Part shown: one piece after another, positions 37,801 to 48,232 of the stretch
Layout of the letters: each line of letters begins with the position of its first letter
Numbering within the stretch: position 1 is the first letter of the stretch
Assembly: GCA_018340375.1 (NCBI GenBank)
Contig: JAFFJZ010000010.1
Span: 4,712,001-4,776,000, forward strand
Reading direction: 5' to 3'
Origin: Gonatopus flavifemur
Taxonomy: Eukaryota; Arthropoda; Insecta; Hymenoptera; Dryinidae
Length of the DNA stretch: 64,000 nt
Position numbers and translations under genes: made by a program
Notes under the pieces: model-generated
Database searches by the model: none
The model's input: the letters and a program-made list of their open reading frames with translations, nothing else
Told to the model about the DNA's origin: nothing

Positions 37801-40418
37801 CTCGTACAGCACAAGAGTTCCCGTTATGCTCATGAATATTTTGAATTCAAAACGAACTCTTCATGAATAACTTAATGTTCAGAAAGAATTCGTATCAAGA
37901 CTCCATAATGAATTCTGCGTGCATTCAATACATTTTAATTTTGACTTCATTGAATTCTTATTGAATTCATTATTGGTCGCATAACGGCGACTATTCAAAG
38001 AGTTTTTGGGAAGTCTTTATGAATTCAAATTGATCATTTGTGCTGGTTGGGTAAAAAATACACAAATGGACATTACTCCTTGAAAATTTTCTGCTGGAAT
38101 CAAATGTTTCAATTTTTCCCTGAGTTTTTATCAATTTCAATGGATTTCCCTGACTAATGAAGCATTTTGAAAACGTTCCCTGATTTTCCTTGACTCTCAA
38201 TGTCTAGGGGGGCCCTGTAATCACAGATCATAGAAGATAATCGCTCCACATTAGTTCAATGAATTACTATTTAGATAGTCATTTTGTTTCTTCAAATAGT
38301 AATTTATTGAACTAATGTTGAGCGATTGTCTTCTATGATCCGCGATCGGGTCTTCAACCTGTTAATAAAAATCACAATTTCCCTGATGGGCTACTGAGAC
38401 AAATGGTGGACATTGGATGAATGTCCGAAATTTTAAGCAGGTGGACATCGGTTGGACAACAACTGGACAACGATTGGACATTGCGAGACAGTTTTGGATG
38501 CGTTTCAGACATGCCAGGACACGCTAGACAAATCATGGACACTTTTCGGACATACAGATAAGAAGGTTCAGACGCGTTTTGGACAAACGATAGACATTGA
38601 ATTCGACTTTGTCTAGAATTTTGAATGAATGGACATAAACAGACATCGTGGACATGTTTTGGACAATATTCAGACATATTTGGACATCATAGACTCTTTT
38701 CAGACAAAGTTTGGATGTCCCAAGCTTGTCCATTCGCCCATTAGGGTTTTACGCTCTCTTTTCTCTCAGTGTAGGATAAAATTGGATTGCATTTCTATCC
38801 GTTTCGATCCTATTTTCATTTGCAACTTTTTATCTGAATCTATCCAACATTCCTACTAGAGTGGTTTGAAAATACGTAGTTTAGTTGAACATGAATGACG
38901 TGTTCGGAACCGTGTGCTTAGGCGTAGTTTTAGAGCATTCCACACTGTAATTTTTGAAAATATTTTCGATTAGTGCCGAATACCAAGTGTCTTCCTCGTT
39001 CTATCAACCCTCGTCGAAGGAACCTATCGAATCTTGCCAAATCTAATTGAATTTTCTCAAATGTTCCGATCAAAGCCACGTTTTGTCTTCACTCTGTTAG
39101 GAAAGATTGTATTTTTCACACATTTCTTTCTCTCTCTCTCTCTCTCTCTCATAGTATCGAATCTTGTTAAATCTTATTGCAACCGATTCGATTTGAATTG
39201 ATTTTTCTAACCTGCAGGGTAGGTTGGAAGTTAGATTTGAGCGAGAAAGAAGTCCGTGCCACTGTTCAAAAAGCGTACTGTAAATCTTTCTTTTCAATTA
39301 ATTCGTGATATTTCACAATATTTCTTTTTTCTTTTAATCAAGGAAAAGTTCATTGTTCTACTAGGAAGCAAAAGAGCACAAAGGGCACACAAACACAGGT
39401 ATAATAAAAGATATTTGTCGAATATAATACTGCTTTGCGTAGCAGTGCTCTGAATATGTGATCTACATAGCATATCTTATCAAGACCAAAATAGAGAATA
39501 AAGGGAAGAATAACAGATAAGACTATACCTGAAAAGGTACTCGAATGTACAAGATATACACAGCTATACACAGATGCTCGATAATTGCATTTTATAAAAC
39601 TTTACAATTCCTTATACATATTTTCAATGACTGATTTTGATGATCACTAAAAAATCACGCGCATGCATCGTGTTTTCTACGAAAAAAAATCACATAACAA
39701 TTTTCGAAAGAAAGTGTAGATTACGAGTGCATTACTTGCACTCAAGTTAAGGTACACTGCACAAAAACTCATTTCAAAAGTAGGTCACTTACGAAATCAT
39801 CAATTTCTTTGCTTGAAAATTTTACACGCTCTACAGATACTGTAAATCTCAAACAATTATAATTAAATGCATACACGATGGAACTCTGTGCTTTGAATTT
39901 CTGTGAAAATAAAAATGTTTTACCGATTTGAATTGTTAAGAATATAATTCTTTTAATACAAAATAAAAATCGCTTGTTGTCTGTTAAATATTGTTGTGCT
40001 TTCACGTGTCTTTCACGTTACATAAAAATGGCAAAGAAATTTTTCGTCAATCTGATCGAATCGTAACGGTAATGATTATGAAAACACACAACAAACGATA
40101 CTCGATGCACTGATTAGATAGAAAATTCTCTTCTTTTTTTCATACATTGTGTATTGTGTAAACAAGAAAACATGAAAGAAAAACAGAATGACAGGTAATA
40201 ACAATAATATAAGTTGTCGATACAGAGGGACAACGACGAGGGTAGAAGCGAAAAGATTGAAGAAAAAAAAAATAAGACAGTTGAGGTTGTTTCATCGAAA
40301 CCTCGAGAAAATATCATAAAAGATGAATTCAAGTAATCTTTTATACCTTCATGTCAGTGATGATCTGCTGAAAAAGACCGCCCAAAGCGCTGCATTCTCT
40401 TTCGATTGTTGCGTCCAT
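22210..40418 (-). CDS. mim: Missing-in-metastasis (MTSS1/MIM) I-BAR and WH2 actin regulator
   Basis: Binds PI(4,5)P2-rich membranes through an I-BAR domain, drives negative curvature and links to actin. Coding exons in transcript order: 40418-40347, 34341-34280, 26881-26808, 26721-26637, 26555-26464, 26387-26098, 26010-25711, 24689-24561, 24280-24127, 24063-23764, 23590-23442, 23297-22930, 22852-22210. All phases match, giving 905 residues. The N-terminus MDATIERECSALGGLFQ is diagnostic for MIM. Residues 1 to about 260 form the I-BAR helices. Then come Ser/Pro-rich regions, a conserved YVNMHELANLAASRAQ block, and a C-terminal WH2-like motif. Introns 1 (5.9 kb) and 2 (7.4 kb) are full of MITEs. 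The gene converges on the TEP gene. Alternative exons cannot be excluded. Confidence 0.95.
25377..25432. repeat. (AAAGCA/AAAGGC)n hexanucleotide microsatellite
   Basis: About nine imperfect hexamers of GGCAAA and AGCAAA in a mim intron (between exons 25711 and 24561). On the minus strand this creates a spurious poly-Leu/Pro reading frame. Confidence 0.85.
25711..26881 (-). other. mim: mim exons encoding most of the I-BAR (IMD) domain
   Basis: Five closely spaced exons read through RATILAISAYLEAFQKIAD, then KEIGTALTRICLRHKAVE, LVMPLQEKLEDWKKSL and ERKAVRAALLEERGRF. These are the antiparallel helices of the I-BAR dimer with their basic membrane-facing surface. The last exon of the set (26010-25711) ends the domain at ASEQVITDIKG and passes into a Ser-rich tail (SSLTSSSSGS). 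The 26387-26098 exon carries the basic KKKARKSHTH stretch. Confidence 0.93.
27981..28160. mobile_element. 180-bp hairpin MITE, ACTCACAGAAA termini
   Basis: ACTCACAGAAAAGATTTCTT on the left and AAGAAATCCTTTCTGTGAGT on the right. The inner arms TTGTCGCTGGGACAAAACTC and GAGTTTTGTCCCAGCGACAA are perfect inverted copies, so nearly the whole element folds. A related copy lies at about 33325-33485. A lone left end appears near 34939. In mim intron 2. Confidence 0.85.
28330..29150. repeat. Inverted repeat pair about 0.8 kb apart
   Basis: ATAATTTATTGAGCATCAGC at about 28334 continues GCCAGTCTGTGAC. It is inverted at about 29113-29148 (CACAGACTGGCGCTGATGCT). Between them, 28615-28835 holds a second palindrome with TTGAAATTTGTGTG/CACAATTTTCAAAC-type arms. 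The outer pair probably marks the ends of an element. In mim intron 2. Confidence 0.6.
29330..29822. repeat. Direct repeat pair (CTCGTCAAATCTRATTGAA)
   Basis: About 110 bp beginning TTGATTCTCGTCAAATCTAA (29337 on) recurs near 29713 (TTGACTCTCGTCAAATCTGA). Both end with TTCTATGGATTTTTT followed by an A/C-rich CAAGGG or CCAGGG. A diverged third relative is near 39027-39080. In mim intron 2. Confidence 0.65.
30160..30305. repeat. Palindrome with ATACTAGACAC arms
   Basis: GGATTTTGTAACGCATGCAC then TAGCAAAATACTAGACAC faces GTGTCTAGTATTTCGCTAGC then GCAAGGGATACAAAACTC. A foldback element in mim intron 2. Confidence 0.7.
30745..31010. repeat. AGAGTGA-rich foldback repeat
   Basis: Repeated TTAGAGTGA, AAATTTCACTCT and AAAAGAGTGAG motifs in both orientations, starting about CTCTCTCAAATTTTTAGAG and ending TTCAGATTCAGAGAGTGG. 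Low complexity, no coding content. Confidence 0.55.
33325..33485. mobile_element. Hairpin MITE, second copy of the GACAAAACTCATTT family
   Basis: Shares TTGTCGCTGGGACAAAACTC and its inverse with the 27981-28160 element. Here the termini have diverged (GATGAGATTTGTCTTGTCGC at the left; GACAAGGCAAATTTTCTCAT at the right), and the ACTCACAGAAA ends are not evident. Confidence 0.75.
33983..34109. mobile_element. Foldback element, CCTGGTGGAAAAATTTC termini
   Basis: TTCCTGGTGGAAAAATTTCA on the left and AACTTTTTCCACCAGGAAA on the right, with CACTGAAAA/TTTTCAGTG inner arms. Related elements occur at 43216-43455, 62236-62387 and 62577-62801. Confidence 0.75.
35101..36384. mobile_element. 1.28-kb element with ACACGGAGAAAAATT termini
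   Basis: ACACGGAGAAAAATTATAAT on the left, AAATTTTTCTCCGTGC on the right. The interior has repeated AATTTACATCAG/CTGATGTAAAT-type motifs and no long ORF. The same termini bound 877-1188. In mim intron 1. Confidence 0.65.
37066..37190. repeat. Dispersed repeat shared with 49380-49500
   Basis: After CCCAGATAGCACACGAGTTG, the stretch CAAACCAATCAATTTGTTTC through GGAGCAAGTTGGGGTAACTT matches 49400-49480 closely (CAAACCAATCATTTCGTTCC, GGAGCAAGTTGGGGTAACTT). One family end is the CCCAGATAGCAC motif. Confidence 0.7.
37801..38051. mobile_element. Hairpin element with CAGCACAAA termini, copy 2
   Basis: Begins near CGTACAGCACAAGAGTTCCC and ends GATCATTTGTGCTGGTTGGG. It shares CCCGTTATG, GAATTCAAAACGAACTCTT-like arms and AATGATCATTTGTGCTG-like ends with 4528-4795. 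In mim intron 1. Confidence 0.75.
38226..38341. repeat. Near-perfect palindrome with GATCATAGAAGA arms
   Basis: GATCATAGAAGATAATCGCT then CCACATTAGTTCAATGAATT is inverted as AATTTATTGAACTAATGTTG and AGCGATTGTCTTCTATGATC, with a loop of about 30 bp. A foldback MITE in mim intron 1. Confidence 0.8.
38381..38746. mobile_element. GGACA-rich element, CCCTGATGGG termini, short copy
   Basis: CCCTGATGGGC and GCCCATTAGGG bound 366 bp in which GGACA recurs at short intervals on the plus strand (TGGACATCGGTTGGACAAC and similar). The long relative is 44176-45503. In mim intron 1. Confidence 0.75.
39129..39150. repeat. (TC)n microsatellite
   Basis: Eleven TC dinucleotides in mim intron 1. Confidence 0.95.
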
Positions 40419-41578
40419 TTTTCCTTTACCCACTTTTTGGGATTAATTGTGTTTACTACTTTGCCCCACTAAAATCACACTAATCGAATATTAAGGAGTT
40501 TTACTTGATGTCATTAGTACGAATGTCTTTCGCGTTCCAAAATATATGTCCGTGTATTATCATTCGGCTCGTCATTTGACTGATAATGAGTTATGATACG
40601 GATATATATGTATTAACACAAAAGAGGCTTCCTAGTCGGAATACGATATAATTCGCACAGTGAACACCAATCGAGCTATCCGATCTTCAGTTCTTTAAAA
40701 CTGTACTTTATCACGATAATCGAGTCATTCATGAAACATTGAAAAGATAATTCATAAACATCATTGAAAAACTTATACACAATGATGACACTGATCTTAA
40801 ATGGGATTGACACAAAACGACGCACTGTTTTTCATAGATGGGTCGCGTCTGCGTACATCCACCACGTACATCTTGCTACATCTGCGTACAACTCTATTTT
40901 AGCGTGATCTGTATGTATGTACATATATATATATATACACGGTATATGCACCTACTGCATCTGTCGTCGGTAAACTCTCCTCGTGACAAGAACAGCAGCA
41001 GCAGCAGCGGACAAGAAGCGACCTCCTGTCTTCCAGAAGAATACCAACAATTTGGCAACGTTGGAAATTCGCGATTTCAAAAAAAATCTCTCACGTTTTG
41101 TGTTTTTGTGTCACTGTGTGTCCGTGATGTGCTTTTTTGGTGTGCTTTGGTGGTCGTCTTGTGAGAAACCACCAATAGAGTATCACAGTTTTTAAATCAC
41201 CATTTCTCGTGTATCCCAACAAGCTTTATTCAAAAACACTCTGACTCGAAATTTCAACTCAGATTTATTTATTTGTCAACAAAAAAAGAAAATAAAACAA
41301 TTTCATATCTTAATTACTACAAAGCGAATGAGAGAAAATTCAATGATTTATAATTAGATATAGTAAAATTTTATTATTTTATATATATATATATATATAT
41401 GTATGTTCTACGTTAATGTTAGCAATGTACAAAATATTAGAACTTACTAAATTTTTAACGATACAGTAAGACATGTAGCGATAAATATAACAAATAATAT
41501 TTCATTACTAAACTCATGATATAATGAAATTAATACACAGTTTTATACATTTTTATAACACAATTTGAATGACTTATT
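40419..41578. other. mim promoter / BTB-ZF 3' flank
   Basis: Separates the mim start (40418, minus) from the BTB-ZF stop (41579, minus). It contains (TA)n runs at 40923-40936 and 41381-41400 and a short (CAG)n run near 40993. Minus-strand poly(A) hexamers (AATAAA) for the BTB-ZF gene lie at 41375-41370 and 41231-41226. The mim ATG is preceded on its strand by GGAAAAATGG. No further exon recognised, though a non-coding first mim exon could be here. Confidence 0.6.
41226..41231 (-). promoter_or_regulatory. Putative poly(A) signal of the BTB-ZF gene
   Basis: GAATAAAGC on the minus strand, 348 bp past the stop codon; an alternative hexamer is at 41375-41370. Confidence 0.4.
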
Positions 41579-44500
41579 TCACGCACCGCCACTGACTAGT
41601 GGTTTATTATGCTTTTCACGCTTAACGTTATGATAAAGGTAGGAGTGTACACGAAGACTGTTACTATTTTTATATTTATTACCACAAAGCTTACAAGTCA
41701 GACTCTCGAGGGGACCATGAATGAACCGGACGTGCAATTTAAGATTCTCCTTACGCGTGAAATGCCGTAGACACCAAGGGCACGAATACATTCTGATCAC
41801 TTTACCTCTCTCTACCCGTAAAGTGGGTCCAAGTTCCGATACCACTCGTAAAGTCGTTTCCAGAGGTAAGCAACTTCCAGGAATTCCTTTGACCGTTCTT
41901 CGTCCTTTCGCTCCAGCTTCGTACATGAAGTCATCTTGAAGTGGGATTGCGTTACTCAGACCTACTAAATCAAAATAGGTTCAAAGGTACGTTAATGATA
42001 TTAATCTAATCGGATTATCAAATATTCTGCTTTGTACGCTTATGTACGCTACTGTAATTATGTTCTTTATTTTTTTCTAAGGTTTCTTTTCGTTATAGAA
42101 TTTCAATCGGAAGGTTCAAAATTCATCGAAAGTTTGTTATTTTTCATGTTTTGCCTACACCCGAATGAAAAGTTCATGACTTCAGACGAGAAAAAAGTGC
42201 TTATTTTCCACCTTAGGTGATAAAATATACATACAAAAATACGTTATGCATTGCACATGTATGCAGATGATACATTCTTCCTTTGTAGATGGTATGTGGA
42301 AATATTATAGATATTATTCACCAACGCGGGTGGAGATTTTTTTCCGAGCTGAAGGCAAAAGGAGACAATTTTCTGTGTATTTGAACGTGAGGCATTTTAT
42401 TGACAATCATTTAACACGAAAAACTTTGAATGAAAATTGGTTTTTAAAACTCATGCTGTCAAAAATCCTGCGTAAAATTGTTAGCTTCAGGAACGATAAT
42501 AATGAGACCTAATTTTGGAACGTAAAAATACTGGAAGCTGTATAAATTCATTACGAGCATACTTGAAAAATGGTATTAGGGAATGGTGATCATCGTATGA
42601 AAATTGTCATAGTTTTCATCATTTTTCATATTCGCAGTACTGGTAACGATGCTGGGAAATTTACTGTTCTCAGAATGGGTCCGGTTATTATCGCAGTACT
42701 CGGTGCAGTAAAATAGCCCTGACAAATTTGATAACCGCTAGCACATATTTATTTGAGAATTTTTTACAGTGCACGACTGTTAGAAGAGAAATTACACTAT
42801 GAAATTTGTGTATCCTGTTATTTTAAATGTTAGCGGAACGTTGTTCCTAACACTTCTTCTCCCTTAAAATATTTAATCCTCTAAATAATTTGAAGTAAAT
42901 GAGTTCTCGTTTGTAACTAATTTTCAGCTCACGATTGTCGCTATTACAAATTGGTTGAGTATATAATAAGTTAGTTGTTTGAAAATGCAGTACGCATGTT
43001 GTAAGTTATGTCAATGGTTCGTTCGATTTCAGTTCTCTGATTACTCATTCACTCATGAGTTCGTTATTTTACAGGCTCACGATCGTCACGCATATTTCAA
43101 CATGTTAATGATCTTCAGAAAAGGTGATTCTGGTGAGTAATTAGAATGATATAATTGTTCAATGTACTTGGATAATTTGAATTCTTTCAATGGTTTTACA
43201 GGTAAAGTGAATATGGTGATTCCTCGGTGAGACAAATTTCTCTGAAAGTTTCTTTGAACTTCAATGAAAAATTCTAAAAACAAATTTGACAGAATTCGAA
43301 AAACTCTGAAAATTTTCTGAATATCTCTGAAAAGTTGTAAATTTTTATGAAAATCACGAAAACTGTAAGAAACTATGAAGAAACAGGGAAGAAAAAATCT
43401 TCCTTGAAAATCTTTCAAAATTCCAATGATTTTCATTTAAATTTTTCCCCCAGGGTTATGAAGTGAAATTTGTAAACAAAAATGATAGGGCGGAATATGT
43501 TTTTCCACGAGTTGACCAATTGAAGGACATCATATAAAAGAATGTCATGAAAAAATAATTTCCCGTGAAAATATGTTTTTCATACAAAAATTACATGACA
43601 AATTTAATGTAAAATTATGACTTCTTATGAGAAAATATTTCTCATAATGACAGTTTCAATTCCTAGAGGAATTATGAAATTTTAAAAGATACACCCAGCC
43701 GGAAACTGAAATCTGTCGACATTTACTTCCTGGCTAGGATATTATGAGATTTATGAAAACATCTGAAAAACTCTACAAACACGTACAAATTCTTCATGGA
43801 ACTTCTTATTTTTTCTTTATGCGAGTATGATGCTCCTGCGGAAGGGCAACCACCCTTTAGTGAGAAAGGGATAGCAATCCAAGATAGAAGGGAATTGAAC
43901 AAAACATCCAGATTCTTTCAAAATTATTTTTCAAGAATCATTTAATCTGTAAAAAAAAAACCGGTCATTCCAAACACGTCAAAGATGTTTCTTGATTGAG
44001 GAAGAATTTTAAATGAAAATTGGGTTAATTAGATGTTTAGGAATCTGATTTAAAATAAGAGAATTTATAAACTAATCACTCAAGACATAATCCTATTCAT
44101 TTATATACAAAGCGGAATTTCCACCACCTAAGAAAATCATTTGAGTCTTTGATTTGACTGAAAGTTTATAAACACTCCTGATGGGTCATCGGACCGATTT
44201 GGGACATCCGAATTCTGTCCATTCTTTGTCCAAAACGGTCCACGCGTGGGCCAAAATCAGTCCGGAATGTCCTTGGGTGTCCATTTGTTTCAAATTTCGG
44301 ACCAATGTCGAATCATCTGTTCATCACTTGTCCAATGGGTGTCCAGAGACGTCCAGGCGGCGTGTCCAAAATTGTCCGTGACTTTAGAACTGACGAATTA
44401 CATCATTGATAACTTGTCCATGGCTCGTCCTCAGAGGTCCATGATCGTCCAAAGTTGTTCAAATATGTTCATAGTAACGATGCGGGATTTTTAATCGCAT

Positions 44501-47500
44501 CCCGGAGTTGTCTACATGTGTCCATAATAGAAATGATCCTCCCTCGTTCTTAGTTGGTCCAAAGTTGTCCAAATATGTCCATAGTCGCGATGTGGAATTT
44601 TCAAATGTGCACCGAAGTCTTCTACATCTGTGCAGAACAGAAATGATCCTTTCTCGTCCGTACCCGATCTCAAGTTGTTCAAATTTGTCCACAATAACGA
44701 TGCAAGATTTTCAATTGTGTCCCGGAGTTGTCCAAATTCGTCCACGACAGAAATGATCCTTTTTTTCTCAGCACTTGGTCCAAATTTGTCCATAATCACG
44801 AATACGCTTGAGGACACATTGGGATGAGTACTGGACATGCCACGAATCAGTTTGGACAGTGTAGAATCTTTTCGGACATTCTTGGACCGCCCTGGACAGA
44901 GAAGGGAGAATGGGGATGAGCCGAGGATCGGTTCAAAAATCGCAAAAAATCAACTCGAACTCGAATGGACGTGGTTAGGATGCAGAGTAAAGCATTTTAA
45001 ACATTTCTGGACATCCCTGTGGATCGATATTCTCCGGCTCTGGGACATCTCTGGACACATGTAGACAATTTCCTGGAATCACGAATACGCTGGAGGACAC
45101 AAATAGATGGGTACTACTGGACATACCACGGATCAGTTTGGACACCGGCGGACCAGTTTCCACAGTGTAGGATCGTTTCAGACATTCTCAGACCCTACTG
45201 GATAGATGAGGACAAGTTTGGATGTAAGAGGAATGAGATCGTGAGTAATCAGCGGACTTCGCCGGACGAACTCTGAACAGTCCCAAAATAAAGCTTTCCG
45301 CGTTCGGACAATAGTGGACATAAATGGACTCAATCCATGGATGTTGTCGGATTGATCAGGACAACTGATGGACATGATATCTCGAGAGGTGGTCCAAAAT
45401 TTGAAACAACCAGACCAATTTTCTTGGTCCCAATTTTGTCCAAAATACGTCCCACTGGACACATTTTCTCATGTCCAGAACTTGCCCAACGAACCCATCA
45501 GGGACCTCACTCAAGTTTAATTGAATTTCGTATTTTACATAATTATCCGATAACAAACCACCAATAATAAGAGGATACCAGCGTTTGTTCGGACCTCTCT
45601 TTCTATTGTATAGGCGTGTTCTTTTCTAACCAACGTGCTCTGATGATAACCCTCGTATCCCCTTAAGTGGATACAAACTATAACATACTGGAATGAGTTT
45701 TCCCTAGATCAGTACGGTCAGAGTGGTGGTATAAGCAGTTGATTGCATGAGCAAGGGATGTTTTTCTTTTCTCTCTTTAAACAGTATGGATTAGAAAGAG
45801 ATATTTTGGTCCAATTTTGCGGATCTTTTTCTCTCTCTCTCTCTCTCCCTCTTACTCTTTCTCAGATTGTTTTCTGATGGGACCATACTATAGAAAATTG
45901 AGAAAATAGAGTTCACTGATACAAACGCAATAGGTGCCTTCAGTCGGTGAGATTTTTTTCAGACAAAAATACTCAAAACTGAACTGATCATTCTTCAAAG
46001 GTTACTTCAGGTCTGTGTACAGAGCCAGAATCTTGAATTCCAAAACAATTTTTTCACCGACTGAGAAAGAAAATGTTTTTTTTTGTTTGAATTCAAAATT
46101 CTGGCTCTGTACAAACTTATATCAACCTTCGAAGAATGATCCCTAAAAATTTTAGATCTCTTTATAAAGTCCAGTTTCGAGTTTGTTCGAGTCTTGAAAA
46201 GAATGCCAACAAATGGAGCCATCCATGCGCTCGTATCCTCTCAAGCTCAGTGTTGTCTATTTTTTATGTGGAAAGAATTGGCTGAAAAACTTGTAAAAAT
46301 CAAGTTATACACCTAATAAATTTATTTCTGACATTTTTTTAGATTTTCACGATCCTATTATTTTTTTAAGAAACTTCTAATTATTAGTTGCGCGGCGCAA
46401 GCTTTTTTCAAACATCTCGTAATTTAGCAATTATTAGTGGTAACCTGGACTAGTCGGCCGTCTTCATTTGGGCAATTTAGTTGGAATATTTCCGTATATT
46501 CTAAAAGAATACGTCCAAATGAAAACTTTCTCTAATCGATTTACCCAAAAATTGTCAGGTCAACACTGTTGACTGCTCTAGCCATTATCTGTACATTTTG
46601 CAAATTAAATATTATATTACAATATCATCAGTGATGAATTTTTTCTTGTCGAGCTTACCAAATGATTCATTAACCGGTTCCTTGTTGTAATTTCTAATTT
46701 GTGATTCTGGCATCAAATCTGTAAATAATGATACTTTGTCAAAGCATAAATTTGAATTTGTTCCTGTTTACATAAGCGTGGAAACCCACACTAGTGCTCA
46801 AAAAGGGATAAAAATCCAACTCTGATCGTTCAAAAATGATTAACAAAAATTTATAAAGGGGCATCGAGGGGTGCAGTTTCGAGCACTGACATTCATACTA
46901 TAGTCGAACTCTGGTCACGCTTATGCCTGTTTAGTTTCGCTAAAGAAGTTGTATGCTTCTTCAGAGCGTTATGAGGATACTGGCGGCATGGCAGCATTCA
47001 AAATGTTTTTTTCAAATTATTTGAGAGTTTCACAATAAAGTTGAATAATTTCCATTTAGAGACCTATATTGACACATATAGCAGGTGGGTGAATGAAAAT
47101 TCATGCTGCCACGCCACTAGTATTCTTTTAAAAAATATGAAATATCAATATTACCGTGTCTTTGAATGTTTTCCTTGGGTGGTTTATCATATATTTTCTC
47201 CACATCAAACGCTTCTGTCTCTAAGTTTTCCTGCATGTCATCTACAATTTCAGTTTTTGGTTTTAAATTCCCACTAACTTCAGCAGTACAATCGAGAGGT
47301 TCATCGTTCTGCGGTTTAAACTGTTCGTCCGTGTGTTGCTCGGATTCATCCTCTCCCGCATACTCTGTATCGCATAAAGGATTCTCTTCGCAAGATTCAT
47401 TCAGTTCGGGATTCACGTTCAGCTCTTGTTCTTCTTTGAAATGTATATCCTGCAACGTGGGATTAACAGAGGTGGTTTGTTGCTTCTCTTGATTCCCCAA

Positions 47501-48232
47501 TTGTGTTGATTTTTCAGAAGCAAAGACTTGAGAATCCGTTTCCATGGACTCAACTTTATTGGTTTGCACGTCGAACAACTGTCCCAAGTTTTCAGTGTCT
47601 TGAAGATTCTAAATTGAGAAGAATAATCCGATAGTGGTTGTTTGTAGCAAATATCAGATAGGTGTAAGAATAGACTGAGACAAATAATTGAAATAATAAA
47701 CCAAATAACTATTTTTTCAGTTTTCTTTGTACTTTTTGTTTTCATTGATGAAATTTTCTATATACTTAAGTTCTTATATTTGCAAAATTATACCTCATCG
47801 GTTTCTTTCGTTAAACCTTTAATCCTCAAAGTTTCCGCAACCTTCAGAAAACTGGGAATATCCTCTTGCTTGATATTTACTTCTCCTTGGTACATGAAGT
47901 GTAACATTGCGGACAAATCTCGATAATTGACATCTTTAAGTATGACGATTGGATGTTTACAAGAATTTGCCTACAAATTGATGTTATAAGTTGACTGTTA
48001 AATGTTTGTCGCAAGATCACAAAGTAGAATAGCATTGGCTGAAATATACCTTGAACAGATCTTTGAAGTATGTGCTGCATACCGATAATATTAATTTGTG
48101 AGCTCTTAACATTTGACCTTCGGCGGCTAACGTAACATCCACCAGTTGTTCGTCTGTCAATAAATTGTATAGTCCAGAAGATAGATTTCTTGGAAAACTA
48201 TTCCATACTAGAGAAAATTGTTCTCCAGACAT
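41579..48232 (-). CDS. BTB-C2H2 zinc-finger transcription factor (lola/tramtrack type)
   Basis: Probable nuclear DNA-binding regulator. Exons: 48232-48050, 47970-47794, 47608-47155, 46718-46659, 41964-41579; phases agree and give 419 residues. Residues 1 to about 115 form a BTB/POZ domain: [73 protein letters not shown] domains mediate dimerisation and corepressor recruitment. Exon 3 is a 150-residue acidic Glu/Gln/Asp-rich linker. The last exon carries two C2H2 fingers, each C-x2-C-x12-H-x4-H (SCPWCLRHF...HVRFIH and TCKLCGNKY...HSYLYH). Many insect BTB-ZF genes have alternative zinc-finger 3' exons; the 4.7-kb last intron could hide others, but none was recognised. Exact orthologue not assigned. 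Confidence 0.92.
43216..43455. mobile_element. Foldback element of the CCTGGTGGAAAAATTTC family
   Basis: GATTCCTCGGTGAGACAAAT on the left and AAATTTTTCCCCCAGGG on the right enclose repeated CTCTGAAAA and TTTTATGAAAAT motifs. More degenerate than 33983-34109. In the last intron of the BTB-ZF gene. Confidence 0.6.
44176..45503. mobile_element. 1.33-kb GTCC/GGAC-rich element, CCTGATGGG termini
   Basis: TCCTGATGGGTCATC at the left and GAACCCATCAGGGA at the right are the inverted ends. The left half is dense in GTCC on the plus strand, the right half in GGAC, so the strand can snap back. It contains about three 110-bp tandem units (AAATGATCCT at 44531, 44641, 44751). A direct repeat at about 44795 and 45078 starts AATCACGAATACGC. 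In the last BTB-ZF intron. Confidence 0.8.
44450..44790 (+). repeat. 110-bp tandem repeat, about three units
   Basis: The markers AAATGATCCT, GTCCAAATATGTCCATAGT and CCGGAGTTGTC recur at a 110-bp period, with substitutions between units. Part of the 44176-45503 element. Confidence 0.8.
45831..45847. repeat. (CT)n microsatellite
   Basis: Uninterrupted CT run, then degenerate, in the last BTB-ZF intron. Confidence 0.9.
46018..46110. repeat. Palindrome TACAGAGCCAGAATCTTGAA
   Basis: TACAGAGCCAGAATCTTGAA and its inverse TTCAAAATTCTGGCTCTGTA flank a loop of about 50 bp. Relative of 18046-18135. Flanking ATATCAACCTTCGAAGAATG also recurs near 14490, suggesting a larger family. Confidence 0.65.
46659..46718 (-). 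other. 60-nt microexon of the BTB-ZF gene
   Basis: Flanked by ATTTACAG acceptor and GTAAGC donor on the minus strand. It encodes 20 residues with phase 1 at both ends, [20 protein letters not shown], ending in one base shared with the zinc-finger exon. Being exactly 60 nt, it can be included or skipped without changing frame. It was found by eye from splice sites and codon phase. Confidence 0.75.

Noticed and set aside
40838..41195. Two overlapping plus-strand reading frames containing Ser or Ala runs
   Set aside because: The runs come from a (CAG)n tract in the mim upstream region. No splice context, no similarity and no conserved domain.
44181..45567. Cluster of open frames on both strands at 44-45.5 kb
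   Set aside because: They overlap the GTCC/GGAC repeat element; the periodic pentamer keeps frames open without protein-like composition.
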